Assembly (NCBI GenBank): GCA_031276775.1
Contig: JAISML010000273.1
Location: 1-8,723, forward strand
Direction: 5' to 3'
DNA: 8,723 nucleotides
Source of the DNA: Eubacteriales Family XIII. Incertae Sedis bacterium
GTDB lineage: Bacteria > Bacillota > Clostridia > Peptostreptococcales > Anaerovoracaceae
In this document: positions 6,041 to 8,723 of the stretch, in pieces
How positions within the stretch are numbered: the first letter of the stretch is position 1
How the letters are laid out: the number at the start of each line of letters is the position of its first letter
Notes under the pieces: generated by a model
Told to the model about the DNA's origin: nothing
Database searches by the model: none
Seen by the model: the letters and a program-made list of their open reading frames with translations, nothing else
Program-made: the position numbers and the translations under genes

Positions 6041-6219
6041 CATGCATCTGACGGCATTCCCGATTATTTCCAACTCTTTCGGCCCCATGCCGCAAACAGC
6101 CGAAAAGGGCATTCCGTGCATATTCCCGGTGGGTGAGCTTCTGTATCGGTGAATTGTCAAAACAACCCACCGATCAGAACCGAGCGTAATGCGCATATCA
6201 TCAACGTACTGCCCCGTAC
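6041..6219. other. Gap between converging gene sets, no convincing gene
   Basis: This stretch separates the terminator from the stop of the minus-strand racemase gene. Short open frames exist on both strands but none has a good ribosome site or a recognisable product. One minus-strand frame (about 6130 down to the TGA at 6020-6022) reads like protein, including the string CGMGPKELEIIGN. It may be the decayed end of an old gene (see findings). No repeat of the tRNA 3' end was seen here. Confidence 0.4.
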
Positions 6220-6927
6220 CTATTCCCCGTACGGTTGAAGCCCATAAGTGACTCTGCTCTGCAGGAGACCCATGCGAACTTGAGTTTCCAACAATGTAAC
6301 CGCCGCTTGCGCCGCTTCGACCACCGGCACATGATACCCTTCCTGCAAAAGATTGATTTTAATCCTTTCGGCGACATCCACCATGGCAGTACAACCTAAA
6401 ACGATGGCTTCCGCGCCGTCATTCCGGAGAGCAAGGAGACTCTGTTCCGTCAATGCGGCAATGAGCTTTTCAATATCATCCAAGTCATGGACGGGTATGC
6501 CCACCTCACGAATACAGCAGACTCTTTCTTGAAGACAAGCTCTTTCGACACTTCCGCGGATCAAGGGTATGACAGATTTCAGCACTGAAATGATTGCAAT
6601 TTTGTCTGCCAATCCCATCGTTAAGTGCATGACCGGCTCAAAGCCGCCGAATACGGGAATGTTTACCGCCTGCCGCGCGGCGCGGACGCCCGGATCGCCG
6701 AAACAGTTTACGAAAATTCCGTCAAATCCATCCTTTTCCGCTTGAATACAAACTTTAACGACCTCGTAAGCGGCATGAACATCGTCCAACTCGGATTGAA
6801 TCGTAAAAGGCCCGCCCGCCACCTGCCGAGTTTCAATCCTTGTACCGGGCAGCAAGAATTTGCCGACATAATTCAGATCATCTATGATGGAAGCATCCAT
6901 AATCGGATTTAAATCGAGCAGTAACAT
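6220..6927 (-). CDS. Asp/Glu/hydantoin racemase superfamily protein (hydantoin/allantoin racemase-like)
   Basis: This cytosolic cofactor-independent racemase has 235 residues, the normal family length. The two catalytic cysteines of this two-lobe fold are present: Cys75 in FVNCFGDPG and Cys179 in IVLGCTAM. The stretch CFGDPGVRAARQAVNIPVFG and the following helix PVMHLTMGLADKIAIIS match the hydantoin/allantoin racemase branch better than glutamate racemase (MurI). The expected chemistry is proton abstraction and return at an alpha carbon of a 5-substituted hydantoin, allantoin or similar compound; the true substrate is unknown. AGGGG (6936-6940) lies 8 nt before the ATG, a good Shine-Dalgarno. 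The permease gene ends 24 nt upstream, so the two are probably one transcript. No hydantoinase, allantoinase or carbamoylase is visible in the window. Confidence 0.85.
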   Translation of the reverse strand: MLLLDLNPIMDASIIDDLNYVGKFLLPGTRIETRQVAGGPFTIQSELDDVHAAYEVVKVCIQAEKDGFDGIFVNCFGDPGVRAARQAVNIPVFGGFEPVMHLTMGLADKIAIISVLKSVIPLIRGSVERACLQERVCCIREVGIPVHDLDDIEKLIAALTEQSLLALRNDGAEAIVLGCTAMVDVAERIKINLLQEGYHVPVVEAAQAAVTLLETQVRMGLLQSRVTYGLQPYGE

Positions 6928-6951
6928 AATGTAATCCCCTTTTATGTTTCT

Positions 6952-8262
6952 TTAAGAAGCCGAACCTGCCCTGTCCCGCAATGAAGGGCTTCGGGAAGCG
7001 GATCGGAAAAATCGTTCCAATATCATATAAACAACCACAGAAACAATGACGCCGTTGGCGTTGAACACTCCGATGGGAATCAACAAAGAAATGACCAGAG
7101 ATATTCCAACCGCCACGATGCCGACAATGTTCCAACCCTCGTGCGGGTGCCAATTTTCGCTCTTGCCCTTTCCGACAAGCCAATAATCCGCAATCATCAC
7201 CCCCGCAATGGGCGCGCCCACGAAACTGATCCAGTTCAAATATTCTTCAATGAAATTCAGAATTCCCAATGCCCCGAGGATAACCCCCACAATACCGATA
7301 ACGGCGGTAGCTTCCCTGCGACGATGATCGGCGATGTTGAAGGTCATCACCAAATCCAAGCCTCCGCAATATGCGTTCAAGGCATTGGTCGTGATGGTGG
7401 AAATAATCATGATGACAATGCCGAGAATGGGCAGGCCGACATTGACAAGCACAAGGCTGATATCATATTCTCCCGCAACGCGCGACAAGAGAAAACCTAT
7501 TACCATAGTGATGATACCCGCAGGCATCAACCCCCATATCGAAGATTTGATCGTATCTTTCCTGCATCGTTGGAAACGGGTAACATCCGCTGCCGTAAAA
7601 GCCGAAGCGGAGAAAAAACTGAATGATAACCCTATACCGTCAACCATGCTCATGGTAGGTACGGTGATTTCGTTGTCAACGATGCCCGACGAACCGTACA
7701 TGCGGAAAGCAAAAATAAGACCGACCACCATAATCAGGAGCAATGCGGGCACGGAGTATGTATCCAATTTTTGCAGCGTCTCCATCCCGAACACCGCAAC
7801 GATCACCATGACAATGCCCCATATTACCGACGATACGACGACCGGTATGTTAAATCCCAACTCGCCCATGAGATTGGAGAAAGCCACCCCGCAAACATTG
7901 ACCTGCAAACCAAAAAATCCCATGAGAGAAACAGCAAAAAGCGAGCTGACAAACAAACGCGTGCCTTTTTTGCCGAAGACGGATTGGGATATTGCACAGG
8001 TTGGCATGTGGAGATCCGACCCTTGAATCCCAAGAATGAATGTAAGTATCAAGACCATCACATAACCGATCGCTCCCGACACCAAACCGCTGACGATCGT
8101 CATGCCCTGCGCAAGCATAGACCCAAGAAGGAATGCCGGAATACAAATCACCATACCCGACTGGACGAATACGATTGCAACCCAACTCTTCTGTTCGTTT
8201 TCAGGGACAGGACGCAACGCAAAAGCTTCCTTGTTTTGCTGTGTTATTTTTTTATCAGACAT
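6952..8262 (-). CDS. NCS1-family nucleobase/hydantoin-type permease (CodB-like)
   Basis: This is a 436-residue membrane protein with about twelve hydrophobic segments, the normal size for the nucleobase:cation symporter-1 family. CodB-like landmarks are the helix-6 region SASAFTAADVTRF (218-230), TTNALNAYCGGL (291-302, compare TTNDNALYASGL in CodB) and APIAGVMIADYW (350-361). Members import cytosine, purines, allantoin, hydantoins or thiamine precursors with a cation. Lying beside racemase genes, import of a hydantoin, ureide or related nitrogen compound is the best inference. The ATG at 8262 begins a normal hydrophilic N-terminus (MSDKKITQQNKEAF) but has no Shine-Dalgarno at normal distance. 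The strong one lies about 31 nt away, beyond a palindrome. The last 20 residues are Arg/Ser-rich and cytosolic. Confidence 0.87.
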   Translation of the reverse strand: MSDKKITQQNKEAFALRPVPENEQKSWVAIVFVQSGMVICIPAFLLGSMLAQGMTIVSGLVSGAIGYVMVLILTFILGIQGSDLHMPTCAISQSVFGKKGTRLFVSSLFAVSLMGFFGLQVNVCGVAFSNLMGELGFNIPVVVSSVIWGIVMVIVAVFGMETLQKLDTYSVPALLLIMVVGLIFAFRMYGSSGIVDNEITVPTMSMVDGIGLSFSFFSASAFTAADVTRFQRCRKDTIKSSIWGLMPAGIITMVIGFLLSRVAGEYDISLVLVNVGLPILGIVIMIISTITTNALNAYCGGLDLVMTFNIADHRRREATAVIGIVGVILGALGILNFIEEYLNWISFVGAPIAGVMIADYWLVGKGKSENWHPHEGWNIVGIVAVGISLVISLLIPIGVFNANGVIVSVVVYMILERFFRSASRSPSLRDRAGSAS

Positions 8263-8302
8263 TGTTTTTACTATGATACTTATGTATCATGTACTCCTTT
8301 CC
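8255..8302 (-). promoter_or_regulatory. Permease leader: strong Shine-Dalgarno, 18-bp palindrome and 11-codon overlapping ORF
   Basis: Reading the minus strand, GGAAAGGAG (8302-8294) is followed after TAC by the palindrome ATGATAC-ATAA-GTATCAT (8290-8273), then AGTAAAAACA and the permease ATG (8262-8260). An ATG in the first palindrome arm opens an 11-codon frame, MIHKYHSKNNV, whose TGA (8257-8255) overlaps the permease start region. A further half-site-like TATGATA lies at 8304-8310. The palindrome could be a repressor operator, an RNA hairpin that brings the Shine-Dalgarno within about 13 nt of the ATG, or part of a coupled leader peptide. Which one applies is not decided by the sequence. 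Confidence 0.5.
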
Positions 8303-8312
8303 GTTATGATAT

Positions 8313-8723
8313 TTATTGTGGGAAATCTCCGACATTGGCGTTGTGAATCAAATTGTTGTGTCCCAAATTCAGCATGTATTCCGGCATGGTTGTTACACCG
8401 GTCCGCAATGGTTCGACAACCTGCATGTCGATCTTGTGATGATGCAAAAGCGCCGTCAATTCATCTATAATGTGTCCCATGCCGGTGCAACCGAGTACCA
8501 CTGCGCCAATTTGTTCGCCTGACAGCTCTCTGCAACATTCGATGAGTCGCTCCAACAGCTTCCTGTCATCCTCAGGCTCTGCGACCGACAGACCGACATC
8601 CATGATTCCGGTGATGCGATTGTAAGTTCGATGACTGTGGCTTTTACGCTCAAGGATAGCGTACAATGTCGCCTGTGTAGCCTACATCGTTAAAATAAGG
8701 CTGCCACACCTGATTCGTAACGC
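8313..8723 (-). pseudogene. Asp/Glu/hydantoin racemase superfamily gene, C-terminal part, apparent frameshift, cut by window edge
   Basis: Downstream of position 8652 the frame reads a typical C-terminal lobe: GIMDVGLSVAEPEDDRKLL, then the catalytic VVLGCTGMGHI and QVVEPLRTGV, ending at TAA 8313-8315. This aligns with the intact racemase at 6220-6927 (REVGIPVHDLDDIEKLI, IVLGCTAM, VVEAAQAAV). This frame has a TAG a few codons upstream of the TTG at 8666, with no ribosome site, so it cannot be a normal complete gene. The protein-like sequence continues in another frame from 8721 to a TGA at 8652-8650 (it contains WQPYFNDVGYTGDIVRYP). Removing one T of the TT at 8652-8653 joins the two as RYPERKSH. 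The gene is either inactivated, or decoded by +1 frameshift, or carries a sequencing error. Its 5' half is outside the window. Confidence 0.65.

Noticed and set aside
6042..6152. 36-codon plus-strand frame after the terminator
   Set aside because: It has no Shine-Dalgarno (the preceding bases are the terminator tail), no promoter and no recognisable sequence.
5982..6170. Short minus-strand frame starting in the gap and running through the terminator into the tRNA
   Set aside because: It overlaps the tRNA 3' end and the terminator stem and has no convincing ribosome site or known product.
7334..8026. Long plus-strand open frame of about 230 codons antisense to the permease
   Set aside because: The translation is rich in Thr, Met, Pro and Ile with no recognisable motif, and it mirrors the minus-strand permease codons. 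The permease has clear family landmarks, so this is a shadow frame.
1..8723. CRISPR array, insertion sequence, toxin-antitoxin or defence system
   Set aside because: No spaced repeats, no transposase motifs or terminal inverted repeats, and no toxin, antitoxin or nuclease-type defence genes were seen on either strand.

Overview
This window looks like a chromosomal segment from a Gram-positive, spore-former-type bacterium of the class Clostridia. The evidence is the co-directional housekeeping block cysS / mrnC / thyA / folA / rlmB / sigH, which matches the cysS-mrnC-(thymidylate synthase)-rlmB-sigH neighbourhood of many Firmicutes, together with a SigH (Spo0H)-type sigma factor. By eye, the left two thirds are clearly G+C-rich and the right third is more A+T-rich. 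No genus can be named from the sequence alone.

Positions 1-5846 (plus strand) are a tight block. It holds the last codons of an upstream gene (probably cysE by gene order), cysteinyl-tRNA synthetase, an EamA/DMT transporter, Mini-ribonuclease III, a phi3T/B. subtilis ThyA-type thymidylate synthase, dihydrofolate reductase, RlmB-type 23S rRNA 2'-O-methyltransferase and SigH. ThyA oxidises methylene-tetrahydrofolate to dihydrofolate and FolA reduces it back, and their genes overlap by 4 nt. folA and rlmB overlap in the same way, which suggests translational coupling. CysS, Mini-III and RlmB make this a translation and rRNA-maturation block.

Positions 5821-6040 hold a tRNA-Thr(GGT) gene. A good SigA-type promoter (TTGAAA-17 nt-TAGAAT) lies across the end of sigH, followed by a structured leader, the tRNA and a strong hairpin terminator that could work in both directions. 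The usual continuation of this chromosomal neighbourhood (rpmG-secE-nusG) is absent here.

Positions 6041-6219 contain no convincing gene, only a possible decayed coding fragment on the minus strand.

Positions 6220-8723 are a minus-strand gene set, read from right to left. It begins with the C-terminal half of an Asp/Glu/hydantoin-racemase superfamily protein that runs off the window edge and carries an apparent one-base frameshift. Next comes an NCS1 (CodB-like) permease, then an intact hydantoin/allantoin-racemase-like protein. This looks like an accessory uptake-and-racemisation cassette for a small nitrogen compound. The permease leader is unusual: a strong Shine-Dalgarno is separated from the start codon by an 18-bp palindrome and a tiny overlapping ORF. 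The substrate and any hydrolase partner would lie beyond the right edge or elsewhere in the genome.

No CRISPR array, insertion sequence or clear attachment site was seen.
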